64,000 nt of DNA from Pirellulaceae bacterium. Lineage in GTDB: Bacteria; Planctomycetota; Planctomycetia; Pirellulales; Pirellulaceae. Below are positions 19,460 to 26,099 of this stretch, piece after piece (position 1 is the stretch's first letter; each line of letters begins with the position of its first letter). Below the pieces are notes generated by a model. It did not search any database. It was given only the letters and a program-made list of their open reading frames with translations, and was not told where the DNA came from. A program made the position numbers and the translations under genes. The stretch is from positions 1 to 64,000 of the forward strand of contig JAHBXT010000005.1 of NCBI GenBank assembly GCA_019636385.1, given 5' to 3'.

Positions 19460-20524
19460 TCAATTGCCCAATTTGCAGCGCTGAGCGATTGCTGGCCGCA
19501 GCCGGCTTGATAACAGCCCAGCCGCAACCAGCGGATCATTGGCCTGCCAAATTGCACCGCTGACGGCGATGCGGCTAACACCAGTTGCCAAAACTTCTTC
19601 GATATTGGCTGCGTTAATCCCGCCGATCGCATAGACGGGGACATGGATTTCTTCCACAACCTGCCGAAGAAATCCTAGTCCAGCCAACTCGGCAAACCGC
19701 TTCGTCGAAGACGGACAGGTCGGACCACAGCCAAGATAGTCAGCACCGGCAGCTTGCGCCTGCTGGGCTTGTTGTAAATTATGAGTCGACACGCCGATCC
19801 ATAGACTACCTCGCGCCAGCCGCTGCACTTGCTGAATCGGTAAATCCTCTTGACCTACATGCACCCCTGCGGCACCGCTGGCCAGTGCGATATCCACCCG
19901 GTCATTGACGATCACGCGCTGGGCACCGACCGCCTTCACTGCTGCGCAGGCGTATTGCAAAACGGTTGCCCCCTCGGCGGACTTGTCGCGAATCTGAAAC
20001 AGATCCGCGCCGGCCTCGACCAACTGCACTAGTCGTTGGACGAAATCGTCCAGTTGCAATTGGCAGTCAACCAGTACATACAGCGGCTGACCGGGAAATT
20101 TCCTGGACGGCTGATCCATCCGCAGTTCGACCTGCGCCAAACGGTCATAGGCGCGGTAGCGTAGCGACTTGGCTGCCAGTGAAAGTTCTGGATATAGGCC
20201 TTTGGCAGATTCTTCGACGACTCTCAGCGACTGCGTCGTCCGTTCGTTGGCCGCCACGACCACATCGCGCCACTGCCCACGCTTGAGTTCCGCCGCATGG
20301 GTAAGCTGTGTTCCCACGTCGGCCTCAACACAGCGCGTCGCCAGCCGCTCTCCGCGCGGCACTCGAGCGGCCAGTTCCGCCAGTTCGTGCCTAAGCGATT
20401 TCAACCACGCAGCGCTGCACGCATCCTCGAACACTACTCGCGCTACATCTTCAACCGTCCGCAACCCCTCGGCGGCGCGATTGAAATTGACATCCAATAT
20501 TCGCAAAACGCTCGAACTGTCCAT
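19460..20524 (-). CDS. thiE: Thiamine-phosphate synthase with N-terminal ThiE-associated domain
   Basis: Two-part protein of 354 residues from ATG 20524; an in-frame TTG at 20530 is less likely. Residues 1 to about 140 form a helical domain (LRILDVNFNRAAEGLRTVED) known from ThiE homologues of Planctomycetes and Cyanobacteria. The C-terminal TIM barrel joins HMP-PP and THZ-P to thiamine monophosphate. It has DLFQIRDKSAEG (pyrophosphate/Mg region), VIVNDRVDIALASGAAGVHVG, GVSTHN, YLGCGPTCPSSTK and the phosphate-binding AIGGINAANI. The barrel motifs are intact, so activity is likely. The start lies about 84 bp from the divergent tRNA-Arg gene; I see no TPP riboswitch. Confidence 0.93.
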   Translation of the reverse strand: MDSSSVLRILDVNFNRAAEGLRTVEDVARVVFEDACSAAWLKSLRHELAELAARVPRGERLATRCVEADVGTQLTHAAELKRGQWRDVVVAANERTTQSLRVVEESAKGLYPELSLAAKSLRYRAYDRLAQVELRMDQPSRKFPGQPLYVLVDCQLQLDDFVQRLVQLVEAGADLFQIRDKSAEGATVLQYACAAVKAVGAQRVIVNDRVDIALASGAAGVHVGQEDLPIQQVQRLARGSLWIGVSTHNLQQAQQAQAAGADYLGCGPTCPSSTKRFAELAGLGFLRQVVEEIHVPVYAIGGINAANIEEVLATGVSRIAVSGAIWQANDPLVAAGLLSSRLRPAIAQRCKLGN

Positions 20525-20607
20525 CTGCAACTCACACTCTCAACACACTGGCTGACTGAACTTGACAACACGGTTATACTCATCTGCCAGCCGTTCTCAA
20601 ACCAACT

Positions 20608-20679
20608 GCCCCCATAGTTAAGTGGATATAACAAGGCTTTCCTAAAGCTTAGTCACAGGTTCGAGTCCTGTTGGGGGTA
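20608..20679 (+). tRNA. tRNA-Arg (anticodon CCT)
   Basis: The 72-nt cloverleaf folds by eye. Acceptor GCCCCCA (20608-20614) pairs with TGGGGGT (20672-20678) with one G-T pair at the end. The D stem is GTTA/TAAC, the anticodon stem AGGCT/AGCTT with loop TTCCTAA giving CCT at 20641-20643, and the T arm is ACAGG-TTCGAGT-CCTGT. The discriminator is A20679 and CCA is not encoded. It reads the AGG codon. Its 3' part from 20660 is the left attachment core of the integrative element, and the integrase gene ends antisense inside its anticodon loop. The integration keeps the tRNA intact. Confidence 0.93.
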
Positions 20680-21925
20680 TCCCGCGTGCCATCACAAACC
20701 CTTGGGAAGCATCACTAGCAATGTTTTCCAAGGGTTTGTGCGTTGCGTGATTTTTAGTGATGGTTGCTGCACCGCTAGTGACAAGGGAACCAGTAAGGGG
20801 ACGGCGCTGTAGTGCGTTTTTCCAGTCGGCGTCGGTGACCTGTAGGTAGTGCTTTTGGGCCACGGCGGTGGAGTGTCCCAGCCACGAATCGCAGACGTGG
20901 GACCGGATGCCTTCGTTCTCTAACTCGGTCCTGCACGACGATCTAAGATTCACAAAGGGCTTGGCCCAAGGAACGATACCAGCTCGCTCTAGGATGCGTA
21001 GGAACTGAGTCCGCAGATTCTGCCCGTTGCGATATCGACGAACTATGTGTACAGCTCCGTCTGGTGCCAGCTCAAATGCAGCGGCTAACTCGGTGCGAAC
21101 CTCCGGGAACAACGGGCAGAATCGCAAGCCGGTTTTGGGCGAGTCGATGCGAATGCGGCCAGCGGCCCAGTCGATGTCGGTCCACTTCAAAGTTAAAACC
21201 TCGGACGGGCACCGCATTCCGCAGAATCTTGCCAAGGCGAATATGCAACGCCAATCCGCATCTGGACACGCTTCAAGAATTTGCTGGGCCATGGTGCTAT
21301 CAATGAAACGCTGCCGATCCGGGTTGGCCTCGGAACCACCTTTCAGATTCTCGAACGGACTGTCGACTAGCAAACGGTCCCGCACAGCTTCGGCCAAGAG
21401 CGTCTTGGCCCGCTTGCAATGCTTGCTGACGGTCGCAACGGCTAAACCCTTGTCTAAAACCATCCACCTCCGCCACTTATCTGCGTCGGCTGGCGAGATA
21501 CGGTTCATGGGGTGTCGCTCGCCGAAGTATTCGCACAGCAACCGTCGAACCTGCCGATAGTTGCTAATGGTGTTCGGTTTGCAATCGGTACGGCTGCTAA
21601 TGTAAGCATCGACGAATGGCCCCAACAGTCGGCCATCATCTTGGAGCAATCGCGGATTGGTCGGCTCGGCCAGTCCCCAGGCGACTAACGATTCTCGCAA
21701 ACGGCCTGTAGTGCCAGATGCCCATTTCGCAGACTCGGCTGCTGGTGGAATGTTGTTTAGTTTGGACGACGCAAGCTCATCAACGTGCCAACAAATGATC
21801 TCGGCTTGCCGCTCGGCTTTCTTGCTCTTGCCAGGAATGTAGATTTCCCGCTGGCGATTTTCGCAATAGAACCGGATGCGGAATCCGTTGCGACCGTTGC
21901 TAGAGAGGCGGCTGATGCTGGCCAT
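20642..21925 (-). CDS. int: Tyrosine-recombinase integrase of the tRNA-Arg element
   Basis: Site-specific integrase of 427 residues in the present, integrated state. An N-terminal arm/core-binding part (from FVDAYISSRTDCKPNTISNY) precedes the catalytic domain with Arg in ARFCGMRCPSEVL, Lys in DSPKTGL, a VNLRSSCRTEL box, His in SWLGHST and the nucleophile Tyr in QKHYLQV. The usual first His of the HxxR box is Val here. The C-terminus GIPPTGLEPVTKL is written by antisense tRNA sequence: IPPTGLE is the attachment core and the stop codon (20642-20644) lies in the tRNA anticodon loop. In an excised circle the same frame would continue into the tail at 27968-28149 instead. Start ATG 21925. Confidence 0.92.
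   Translation of the reverse strand: MASISRLSSNGRNGFRIRFYCENRQREIYIPGKSKKAERQAEIICWHVDELASSKLNNIPPAAESAKWASGTTGRLRESLVAWGLAEPTNPRLLQDDGRLLGPFVDAYISSRTDCKPNTISNYRQVRRLLCEYFGERHPMNRISPADADKWRRWMVLDKGLAVATVSKHCKRAKTLLAEAVRDRLLVDSPFENLKGGSEANPDRQRFIDSTMAQQILEACPDADWRCIFALARFCGMRCPSEVLTLKWTDIDWAAGRIRIDSPKTGLRFCPLFPEVRTELAAAFELAPDGAVHIVRRYRNGQNLRTQFLRILERAGIVPWAKPFVNLRSSCRTELENEGIRSHVCDSWLGHSTAVAQKHYLQVTDADWKNALQRRPLTGSLVTSGAATITKNHATHKPLENIASDASQGFVMARGIPPTGLEPVTKL
20660..20680 (+). repeat. Left attachment core (attL), 21-bp direct repeat
   Basis: The 21 bases beginning TTCGAGTCCTG recur exactly at 28150-28170. They cover the T loop, T stem and 3' acceptor of tRNA-Arg(CCT). The two copies bound the element that carries the integrase, so they are its attachment sites. 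The flanking base differs on both sides (G versus T before; C versus T after), which fixes the core at 21 bp. Confidence 0.93.
20693..20740. repeat. Perfect 13-bp inverted repeat next to attL
   Basis: CACAAACCCTTGG at 20693-20705 is mirrored by CCAAGGGTTTGTG at 20728-20740, with a 22-nt loop. It lies 13 bp from the attachment core and inside the 3' end of the integrase gene. A degraded copy (AAACCTTG ... CCAGGGTTT, about 28187-28227) stands at the same distance from the right core, in the second integrase remnant. This suggests a conserved function such as recombination-protein binding or a hairpin limiting transcription. Confidence 0.7.
20782..20800 (+). promoter_or_regulatory. Candidate integrase arm-type site, left copy
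   Basis: CAAGGGAACCAGTAAGGGG lies 102 bp inside the element from the left core. A near-identical word, CAAGGGAACCGGTAAGGGA (28088-28106), lies 44 bp inside from the right core in the same orientation. In an excised circle the two would flank the core, as arm-type integrase sites do. The assignment is inference from position and similarity. Confidence 0.45.
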
Positions 21926-22050
21926 GAGCGAATACTCCTATCGCTGACTCAAAAGAAAACACGGCAACAAGTGAGTAGCTCGCTTTCGGCTGCGCTGCCT
22001 AGCCGTGCAGGTCTCAATGTATCGGGTGGTGGTCATGGTGCTAAGCGCGA

Positions 22051-22344
22051 TTACCAATATCGGGTGTACTTGGGCGTAGCAGTTGGCGTAGCAGTTGGCG
22101 TAGCACTCAGCCGGTAGACATCGGTATCACGCCCGCAGCGTCTCACTTGAGTGTGAGATACTTGCCCGGCTCGCATTGCCCGACCAATAGCTTTGGCGAT
22201 TCGCTGGGGTCCCATGCCTGTCCTGCGTACCAACTGGAATTCCGATAGCCACTTGCCACCACAGCGGTCACGTTTTCGGGGTGTAGGCGAGCTGGTAGTT
22301 TCATTTTGGCTTGATCTTCCCTGCCTGCCGGTAGTGCTCTTCCC
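22051..22344 (-). pseudogene. Winged-helix-like reading frame without a clear start
   Basis: This open stretch encodes a winged-helix-like sequence (LVRRTGMGPQRIAKAIGRAM, then VYRLSATPTATP) but has no ATG before the helix-turn-helix and no ribosome-binding site. It is in the same frame as the RepA-like ATPase gene just upstream, from which it is separated by stop codons at 22387-22389 and 22345-22347 inside the CGGTA repeat cluster. The ATPase itself ends in a similar winged-helix segment. It may be a detached remnant of a longer C-terminus or a small gene with a rare start codon. The end codes for a threefold Ala-Thr-Pro repeat from a 12-bp tandem repeat at 22076-22104. Confidence 0.35.
22076..22104 (+). 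repeat. 12-bp tandem repeat (2.4 copies)
   Basis: GTAGCAGTTGGC is repeated at 22076-22087 and 22088-22099, followed by five more bases of the unit. It lies in the end of the winged-helix-like frame, where the minus strand reads Ala-Thr-Pro-Thr repeats. Confidence 0.8.
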
Positions 22345-22427
22345 TTACCGGTATTAAATAACCGGTAGGGGTAGACCCCATACCGGCTAAAAATGATTCG
22401 GTATGGATTCGGTATGGCTTTCCGGTA
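22329..22427. repeat. Iteron-like cluster of CGGTA/TACCG motifs
   Basis: Seven CGGTA words (six on plus at 22329, 22349, 22363, 22399, 22410, 22423 and one inverted at 22381) fall in 99 bp, most flanked as CCGGTAG or TCGGTAT. Two more occur at 22112 and 22122. The cluster straddles the end of the RepA-like ATPase gene. Short spaced repeats beside a replication-type gene are the hallmark of iteron origins or of binding sites for the element's own regulator. Confidence 0.5.
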
Positions 22428-23484
22428 GGGCTTTGGTCCAAACGACAAACTTTTGTTTCCCTCCACGCCATCTTTTCCGTTGTGAACTGACCTGCTTGTT
22501 TCGACTGAGAATGCCAAGTAGCCGCATACAACGGTTTTGGCCGAACCCGCTTTTGGTAATTAGCGAATTTTGGACAATGCCCCGCTCAGGGATAATTGAG
22601 AGTAGGTGGTCACAATAAACCTGATCCTGTTTTGATTGTTCCTCCGTGTTGCGCCTGGTTTGCTTCTTAACCAATGGTTCCGCAGTAGTCGCACTCCAGA
22701 GCGGCCAATTGAAGCGGATAGATACTGGCTCAGGCGACTGCCACGACCTGCAAACTGCCTCCAGTACGCATTGCTCGCTGTCCTCGTGCGGCCTGATGAC
22801 TAAGTGTGTATCGGCTGCACGGCTGATTGCGCCCGCACCAGCTCCAACGTCGGTGATGAATTTATCGCCCTGCTGGCCTTTGGAGCTGTGATTGACCACC
22901 ACAATCGCGGCCTGCCATTTAGCGGCTATGGCGTCCAGGTGGTTGTAGACGCTCATCATTGCCGAATTGTCGTTCTCACTAGTACCCGGTGGCAAAGTGC
23001 GATAGAGGGCATCCAACACCACTAGCCGATACCGATCTGGCGGCACGTCTAGCAGTGTCAATGTCTCAACGCTCATGGCTCGACCACGCAACGATATGAC
23101 GTCCAGTAGGCCACGCTGGCTATGGTCGATCTTCATTGCGTCCGCAATTTGATCCAAGAGGCTGGCTAGCGTTTCTGCGTGTAACTCGTTGTCGATAACC
23201 AACACTCGGCCCGGTTCAACGTCATGACTGAGCCACGGTCTGCCAGTCGCTATGCACCAGGCTAGATTGCCAGCGAGAAACGACTTGCCAACTTTTGGCG
23301 CTGCGATGACATTGGCTACCTCGCCCAGTCGCAATAAGCCGTGTACGACTGGCTGTCGTAGCTCAGTATGCTGCTTGGCCAGTTCGACAAACGATACTGG
23401 CTTGGCTAGCGATACTGCGTCCGTCGTAGTCCTGATGATATCGCTGGCAGGCGTATTTCGGGGGTCGTGGTGCTCAGGCATCAT
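22387..23484 (-). CDS. RepA-like AAA ATPase (RecA-fold, replication-type)
   Basis: A 365-residue protein of the AAA_25/RepA-like RecA-fold ATPase group common in mobile elements, which often act as replicative helicase or helicase loader. Walker A is APKVGKS (residues 62-68), with VIAAPKVGKSFLAGNLAW typical of the family; RLVVLDAL is the likely Walker B strand and IVVVNHSSKG a sensor-like strand. The C-terminal part (residues about 290-350) looks like a winged helix (GIVQNSLITKSGFGQNRCMR). The start at ATG 23484 overlaps the end of the upstream helix-turn-helix gene, implying translational coupling; in-frame ATGs at 23493 and 23481 are alternatives. The iteron-like cluster overlaps its 3' end, which fits a replication role. 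Function beyond the fold is inference. Confidence 0.82.
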   Translation of the reverse strand: MMPEHHDPRNTPASDIIRTTTDAVSLAKPVSFVELAKQHTELRQPVVHGLLRLGEVANVIAAPKVGKSFLAGNLAWCIATGRPWLSHDVEPGRVLVIDNELHAETLASLLDQIADAMKIDHSQRGLLDVISLRGRAMSVETLTLLDVPPDRYRLVVLDALYRTLPPGTSENDNSAMMSVYNHLDAIAAKWQAAIVVVNHSSKGQQGDKFITDVGAGAGAISRAADTHLVIRPHEDSEQCVLEAVCRSWQSPEPVSIRFNWPLWSATTAEPLVKKQTRRNTEEQSKQDQVYCDHLLSIIPERGIVQNSLITKSGFGQNRCMRLLGILSRNKQVSSQRKRWRGGKQKFVVWTKALPESHTESIPNHF

Positions 23485-23713
23485 GGCCCCCATTCTTATT
23501 GGCGAGCAGGTCACTGCGTCGATACCGTCGCAGCCGACCGAACTTGCGCGACGGGATGAGTCCCGCACGAGTCCAACGTTCGACCGTCGGCACGCTACAG
23601 CCCAGTAGTCGGGCGGCACCGTGCGAATCGAGTAGGCCATCGCTATCAGGCTGGCCACTGAGTCGAGTGGCCACGGCGTCGGCAATGGCGGAGATATCAG
23701 CGGGGGTCAGCAT
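23474..23713 (-). CDS. Helix-turn-helix excisionase-type protein
   Basis: Small DNA-binding protein of 79 residues. The core LLDSHGAARLLGCSVPTVER followed by WTRAGLIPSRKFGRLRRYRR is the MerR/AlpA-type helix-turn-helix of excisionases and small element regulators. The N-terminal 25 residues (LTPADISAIADAVATRL) look like a short helix. It overlaps the preceding helix-turn-helix gene by 17 bp and the following ATPase gene by 11 bp, so the three form one tightly packed operon. Candidate roles are excision control or regulation of the replication module. Confidence 0.8.
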   Translation of the reverse strand: MLTPADISAIADAVATRLSGQPDSDGLLDSHGAARLLGCSVPTVERWTRAGLIPSRKFGRLRRYRRSDLLANKNGGHDA

Positions 23714-23918
23714 CGGTGGTGCCCTCCGTGCTAGTAGTCTTGGTTTGGCGATTCGCCGCCAGCCACTGCTCGACGGCGGACGGGTCGTACATCGCTCGCC
23801 GACGCAACCTGATGAACGGCAACCGCTTGTGGTCCCGCCAATACCTGAGAGTCACCACCGATACGCCTACACGCCTAGCCATATCGCGGCAGTTGTATAG
23901 TTGCTTTTCTTGAGTCAT
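23697..23918 (-). CDS. Helix-turn-helix excisionase/regulator-type protein
   Basis: A 73-residue protein with the layout of a helix_turn_helix-17 excisionase: YNCRDMARRVGVSVVTLRYW then RDHKRLPFIRLRRRAMYDPS and AVEQWLAANR. It begins the operon that continues into the second helix-turn-helix gene (17-bp overlap) and the RepA-like ATPase. Two such small regulators in a row often divide the tasks of excisionase and repressor; which is which cannot be told here. Start ATG 23918; the 23919-23999 gap upstream should contain the operon promoter. Confidence 0.78.
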   Translation of the reverse strand: MTQEKQLYNCRDMARRVGVSVVTLRYWRDHKRLPFIRLRRRAMYDPSAVEQWLAANRQTKTTSTEGTTDADPR

Positions 23919-23999
23919 ACCTAACCTCCATTGGTCGAAAATCGAAACAACGGGGCTAGATTTGCTCAGTAGTGATACAACTGCAAACTCGCAGAGTGT

Positions 24000-24287
24000 C
24001 TATTTCTGAATTTTTTTCGGTCCCCGAATCTGCCGATAAGCCGCGTTGACCGACGTTTGGCCGGACTCGACCTTGGCGATTAGCTCAGTGTCCTCTGATG
24101 CGAGCACCCGCAAAGCGGACCATGCTATACCTCGCCCGACCCGCATCTCCTTGGCCCGCGATTCCAGCTCTGACCGGTAGTTTGGCGAGCGCTCTGATAT
24201 CAGAGCGCTTTCCTTGGTGACGGCCTCTCTGGCAATTTTTGCGACCATGATTGCCCGCTGGCTGGTTGTTAGGTACTGACGATTCAT
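24000..24287 (-). CDS. Small ParB-like protein
   Basis: A 95-residue protein. Residues 1-20 (MNRQYLTTSQRAIMVAKIAR) match the helix found after the nuclease-like fold of ParB-family proteins. Then SRAKEMRVGRG-like and LIAKVESGQTSVNAAYRQIR segments match the ParB helix-turn-helix region (family pattern: ...VLASEDTELIAKVESG). The N-terminal ParB/Srx domain itself is absent, so this is a stand-alone helical piece. ATG 24287 is preceded by AAGGAAA, a fair ribosome-binding site. It overlaps the upstream helix-turn-helix gene by about 200 bp in another frame. A perfect 22-bp palindrome (24188-24209) lies within its coding sequence. Role in segregation or regulation is guesswork. Confidence 0.6.
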   Translation of the reverse strand: MNRQYLTTSQRAIMVAKIAREAVTKESALISERSPNYRSELESRAKEMRVGRGIAWSALRVLASEDTELIAKVESGQTSVNAAYRQIRGPKKIQK

Positions 24288-24483
24288 CGTTGGTTTTCCT
24301 TGCTTCGGTATTTTCCTTTCGAATTTCCAACCACTGTTGCACGTCTGTCCAGCGGCACATGTGCCTCCGGCATGGCCGTATAGACGGCAAGCCGCGATAT
24401 AGCCGCCATTGGCGTATGCTTTCATGGCTGACGCTTAGTCGCCGTGCTACTTCTGAAGCACAAATCAATCGTTCCTCATTCAT
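24085..24483 (-). CDS. Helix-turn-helix protein with 3' end overlapping the ParB-like gene
   Basis: The first 60 residues are a clear MerR/AlpA-type helix-turn-helix: MNEERLICASEVARRLSVSH, then RQWRLYRGLPSIRPCRRHM and WTDVQQWLEIRKE. From about residue 65 on, the same DNA also encodes the ParB-like protein in another frame, and this frame loses family likeness (Arg/Gly-rich). Either the gene truly overlaps its neighbour by 200 bp, or an indel has removed a stop shortly after residue 65. The N-terminal domain is confident; the C-terminal half is doubtful. Confidence 0.55.
   Translation of the reverse strand: MNEERLICASEVARRLSVSHESIRQWRLYRGLPSIRPCRRHMCRWTDVQQWLEIRKENTEARKTNDESSVPNNQPAGNHGRKNCQRGRHQGKRSDIRALAKLPVRAGIAGQGDAGRARYSMVRFAGARIRGH
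24188..24209. repeat. Perfect 22-bp palindrome, copy 1
   Basis: AGCGCTCTGAT followed by its exact reverse complement, centred on GATATC. It lies inside the ParB-like coding sequence, where it encodes the residues ESALISER. The same 20-bp core plus two bases recurs at 27850-27871 at the other side of the element, and a related palindrome stands at 26075-26096. Confidence 0.9.
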
Positions 24484-24694
24484 ACGATTGCCTTTCGTAT
24501 TGCAACTTTTCCAACAGAGTTACAGGTGTTCGCCGTGACCCGCAACAACGGCGACGCCTCCACCACATATAGACTGTTTCCCCGACGGAATCTGTCGCGG
24601 ATACTGCGGCTTTCCGGAAATGCGTTTCCGATGCGAAGTGACGTTGTGCATCGCCCCTAGCAAACAGGTCCTATCTCATAGGGAGGGCCATGCC

Positions 24695-24802
24695 ATGACC
24701 AAAGAAGTGACATACACAATCAAGTTGATCGACGATCCAGGCAATCGCGCGTTGCTGGACGTTCAGGGCAGTCGCTGGCAGATCGAGAGTTGGGCGGATT
24801 GA
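24695..24802 (+). CDS. Small unknown plus-strand gene
   Basis: A 35-residue frame starting at ATG 24695 with a GGGAGG ribosome-binding site about eight bases upstream. The peptide TYTIKLIDDPGNRALLDVQG is beta-strand-like and not low-complexity. It overlaps the following frame at 24790, which has no ATG. The two may be one gene split by a frameshift (the first would lead into LTRAIRAEVDVRN) or two coupled genes. I do not recognise the family. Confidence 0.4.
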   Translation: MTKEVTYTIKLIDDPGNRALLDVQGSRWQIESWAD

Positions 24803-25023
24803 CCAGAGCGATTCGGGCAGAGGTCGACGTCCGCAACCAATTAAAAGTGCAGACCCGTATCGACACAGAAGCATTGAGCCGTCAGATATCTGAGGCGATC
24901 GACGCGCAAATCAAGAAGCAGGTCGGCCAGCTTGGACAGTTGATCGAGCAGCGGCAGGACAAAGAAAAGGCACAGCGAATTGGAGAGTTCCAGCAGAGCC
25001 AGCAGGCCAAGAGGAGCAGCTAG
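24790..25023 (+). CDS. Small unknown coiled-coil-like protein
   Basis: A 77-residue frame with TTG 24790 as first possible start, overlapping the preceding small gene by 13 bp. The sequence ISEAIDAQIKKQVGQLGQLI followed by EQRQDKEKAQR is strongly amphipathic and Gln/Lys/Glu-rich, as in a coiled coil. It ends 11 bp before the convergent antitoxin gene. No family recognised; could be the second half of one frameshifted gene with 24695-24802. Confidence 0.4.
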   Translation: MGGLTRAIRAEVDVRNQLKVQTRIDTEALSRQISEAIDAQIKKQVGQLGQLIEQRQDKEKAQRIGEFQQSQQAKRSS

Positions 25024-25034
25024 TTAGCTACAAC

Positions 25035-25397
25035 TCATTTCGCACTGGCATTGACTTGCTTCATTTCAAGCGAATCGCTGACTCTTCTTCGGAAGTAATC
25101 GGGGTTTCTCTGGATTTCATCCATGAAACGGCAAGCTGCATCGGGTGGCGACTTCTTTCCCTGCTCCCAGGCACATACACTATTGCGCGAAAAACCCAGG
25201 AACTCTGCAAACAGAGCTTGGCTCAATTGCAAAATCTTACGTGTCGCTTTGACCTGCTCCGGAGTGTACTCTTGAGGTTCGAGATTCAGGACCAATCGAC
25301 GGCACGTAAACGGCTTGTCTTGCTTTAGCTTGTCAACAAGCCATTCCATACCCTCCAACAGGTCTCGTTCAATAGAATTCAGTTCTTTGTTTGTCAT
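25035..25397 (-). CDS. HigA/NadS-like helix-turn-helix antitoxin
   Basis: A 120-residue protein with a C-terminal Xre-type helix-turn-helix: EYTPEQVKATRKILQLSQAL, then FAEFLGFSRNSVCAWEQGKK and SPPDAACRFMDEI. This is the arrangement in HigA/NadS antitoxins, where the DNA-binding domain also autoregulates the operon. It lies 37 bp downstream of the RelE/HigB-like toxin gene on the same strand, i.e. toxin-first order, as in higBA modules. Expected to bind the toxin with its N-terminal helix (residues 1-40) and stabilise the element by post-segregational killing or buffer a stress response. Confidence 0.8.
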   Translation of the reverse strand: MTNKELNSIERDLLEGMEWLVDKLKQDKPFTCRRLVLNLEPQEYTPEQVKATRKILQLSQALFAEFLGFSRNSVCAWEQGKKSPPDAACRFMDEIQRNPDYFRRRVSDSLEMKQVNASAK

Positions 25398-25434
25398 GTT
25401 AATTTGTTCGTCGTAATGTGTTGTGGAGATGGCT

Positions 25435-25890
25435 TCAATTCAGTCTGAGTGGCCATCTCCTACGAAGTTCCCTACCAGCCTCTATCACCAATTTGTTCAA
25501 CTGTCTCTTGACTCCTTCTGAAATGTCTTCGATTTCACTCTTGCTGTACACCAGCAGAAAATGGACGAATCCGTACCCCTCAAAATACACGTACAGCACC
25601 CGATATCCGCCGCTTTTACCAACATTCCGCCCCGGAGGCACGAAACGTCCTTTTCGTATCCCATCAGTGCCAGGTATCACTGGCGCAAACTTCGGGTCAA
25701 CGCAAATAGCGATTTGCAAAGCAAACAAATCTCTCTCAACATCCAAACCCAGTTGTCCCCAACGTCTAATGAAAGCTGGCGATTCTTCAAAGTTCAACAG
25801 GTCTTCAGGCCGCAGCCAATGCTTGGGATACTTTAGCGTCGCTTGCTGCCTCTTGTATTGCCTCATGCCAAACCCTTCTCGATCTTCCAT
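25435..25890 (-). CDS. RelE/HigB-like toxin
   Basis: A 151-residue protein of the RelE/ParE superfamily. ATG 25890 has AAGGAG seven bases before it and is preferred over ATG 25908. The end shows the family strands SGGYRVLYVYFEGYGFVHFL and LVYSKSEIEDISEGVKRQLN, and IRKGRFVPPGRNVGKSGG is the loop where RelE-type toxins place basic residues. The protein is longer than RelE (95 aa) and fits HigB-like or phage Gp49-like toxins. It precedes a helix-turn-helix antitoxin gene. An mRNA-cleaving activity is the family expectation. Confidence 0.8.
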   Translation of the reverse strand: MEDREGFGMRQYKRQQATLKYPKHWLRPEDLLNFEESPAFIRRWGQLGLDVERDLFALQIAICVDPKFAPVIPGTDGIRKGRFVPPGRNVGKSGGYRVLYVYFEGYGFVHFLLVYSKSEIEDISEGVKRQLNKLVIEAGRELRRRWPLRLN

Positions 25891-26074
25891 ACTACACTCC
25901 TTATCCATCGGTCTGCCCCTTCCGTGGAATCAACGAATTGTACTCCGGTGGAGCATAGTTAGCAATCATGGAGCGGCTGATTTTGCCGATTTCGTTGATG
26001 CTATCGCTTGCGTAAACGCTAGCAACCGCAAGTCCGGAATCCAGATATTCCCAGCGAATTAGCGACCTTCAATA

Positions 26075-26096
26075 AGCGCCCCGATATCGGGGCGCT
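26075..26096. terminator. GATATC-centred perfect palindrome, probable terminator
   Basis: AGCGCCCCGAT with its exact reverse complement follows directly on the stop of the minus-strand zinc-ribbon gene at 26100. On the minus strand it is followed by TTATT, so it can work as an intrinsic terminator. It differs from the 24188 and 27850 palindromes in only two positions per arm and shares the AGCGC ends and the GATATC centre. Confidence 0.6.
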
Positions 26097-26099
26097 CAA

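Noticed and set aside
22143-22304. Frame MKLPARLHPENV in the region after the ATPase
   Set aside because: Competing frame shows the winged-helix pattern; this one has no family likeness.
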